From Thermohalobaculum sp963721105 (GTDB lineage: Bacteria > Pseudomonadota > Alphaproteobacteria > Rhodobacterales > Rhodobacteraceae), in NCBI GenBank assembly GCA_963721105.1, contig CAVRHY010000018.1, forward strand, positions 124,001 to 188,000: DNA of 64,000 nucleotides. Reading direction: 5' to 3'. How positions within the stretch are numbered: position 1 is the stretch's first letter; every line of letters begins with the position of its first letter. Positions 63,411-64,000 of the stretch are shown in pieces. The notes below the pieces were generated by a model. The model did no database searches. It was not told the origin of the DNA and saw nothing but the letters and a program-made list of their open reading frames with translations. A program made the translations under genes and the position numbers.

Positions 63411-63926
63411 ATGGTGCTGCTGACGCTGCTGGGCGCCGTCACGGTGGCCATGGTGCGCATCCGCAACCTGTTCGCGGTGGCCGTGCTGTCGGGCGCCTAC
63501 TCGTTCCTGATGGCCAGCGTCATGGTGGTGCTGGACGCCGTCGACGTGGCGATGACCGAGGCGTCGGTCGGCGCCGGCATCTCGATGGTGCTGGTGCTGG
63601 GCGCGCTCTACCTGACGCGCGTGCACGAGGCGCCGCCGCGCCATTCGCCGGTCATCCCGCTGGTCGTCTCGCTGGGCACGGGGGCGATGCTGATCTACGG
63701 ATCGTTCGGCCTGCCGGCCTTCGGCACGGCCTACCAGCCGGTCAGCCTGCATGTCGGCGGCGCCTATCTCGAGCAGAACATGCACGAGACCGAGATCCCG
63801 AACGTCGTCACGGCGGTTCTGGGAAGCTGGCGCGGCTATGACACGCTGGGCGAGACGACGGTGATCTTCATCGCCGGCATCGGCGTGCTGCTGCTGCTGC
63901 GGCGCTGGCGGGAGGGGCCGCGATGA
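63411..63926 (+). CDS. DUF4040/MrpA-C-terminal-like subunit of Mrp antiporter
   Basis: A 171-residue membrane protein. MVLLTLLGAVTVAMVRIRNL and FAVAVLSGAYSFLMASVMVV resemble the DUF4040 domain; the last part NVVTAVLGSWRGYDTLGETT and VIFIAGIGVLLLLRRWRE matches the segment normally near the C-terminus of MrpA. So part of the large A subunit is a separate gene here, as in some split Mrp operons. ATG 63411 lies five bases after the subunit G stop; the stop overlaps the next start. Confidence 0.85.
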   Translation: MVLLTLLGAVTVAMVRIRNLFAVAVLSGAYSFLMASVMVVLDAVDVAMTEASVGAGISMVLVLGALYLTRVHEAPPRHSPVIPLVVSLGTGAMLIYGSFGLPAFGTAYQPVSLHVGGAYLEQNMHETEIPNVVTAVLGSWRGYDTLGETTVIFIAGIGVLLLLRRWREGPR

Positions 63927-64000
63927 TCCTGGACGTCATCCTGCGGGTCGGCACCAAGCTGTTCCTGCCGTTCATCCTGGTCTTCGCCTTCTACGTGCAG
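63923..64000 (+). CDS. mrpB: Mrp-type Na+/H+ antiporter subunit B (3' partial)
   Basis: ATG 63923 overlaps the preceding stop (ATGA) and the frame is open to the window edge: MILDVILRVGTKLFLPFILV-FAFYVQ. This N-terminus fits MnhB/MrpB. Subunits C and D are expected beyond the edge. Confidence 0.8.
   Translation, partial: MILDVILRVGTKLFLPFILVFAFYVQ

Overview
The window is GC-rich DNA (about 70% by eye) from a Gram-negative bacterium, most likely a heterotrophic, PHB-storing alphaproteobacterium. Supporting features are the PhaR/PhaA/PhaB set, Coq6/UbiH-type hydroxylase, CcmG, aerobic HemF, class III cyclase, glnK-amtB behind a sigma-54-like promoter, and a small protein (48968-49279) of a type I associate with Rhodobacterales. 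No rRNA, tRNA, CRISPR array or replication origin was seen.

Layout. 1-4.2 kb: end of ccmG, a formate/nitrite-type channel, an orphan C-terminal piece of dnaE2 abutting a 5'-truncated IS630 copy, and a cation/proton antiporter. 4.5-9.8 kb: GMC oxidoreductase, TPR-methyltransferase, a small lipoprotein whose 3' end is tandemly duplicated, an intact IS5-family element inside the second repeat unit, and a near-complete IS630 element that ends in the last codon of dctM. 9.8-21.5 kb: a catabolic cluster (dctMQP TRAP transporter, divergent GntR regulator, lactonase-like amidohydrolase, 2-hydroxyacid dehydrogenase, Gfo/Idh/MocA oxidoreductase), then AbrB-type membrane protein, SDR, esterase and an ABC exporter. 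21.7-28.3 kb: two tandem paralogous secreted proteins, hemF, adenylate cyclase, amidase and a Coq6-like hydroxylase. 28.2-33.9 kb: metallo-beta-lactamase protein, two small genes, lutC/orf50/lutB/lutA and a FlK-like thioesterase. 34-43 kb: a decayed outer-membrane-protein locus, pbpC and a 5.5-kb alpha-2-macroglobulin gene. 43-49 kb: glnK-amtB with promoter and terminator, NAPRTase, and an orphan TadE/TadG pair. 49-56 kb: lipid kinase-like gene, phosphoesterase and a pha locus in which a secreted protein and a patatin lie between phaA and phaB. 56-64 kb: LysR regulator, EEP nuclease/phosphatase, amidotransferase, SDR, lipoprotein hydrolase, uracil-DNA glycosylase and the first genes of an Mrp antiporter operon cut by the window edge.

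A caution for any reader: at least 18 conserved genes or gene parts contain a one-base frame break (dctM twice, dctQ, dctP, amidase, lutA twice, lutB, lutC, pbpC, the macroglobulin five times, amtB, glnK, tadG, phaR and others). Several of these genes regain their normal family length after a one-base correction, and several breaks lie in homopolymers. I read this mainly as uncorrected assembly indels rather than mass gene decay. These genes are annotated across the break and the break position is given.
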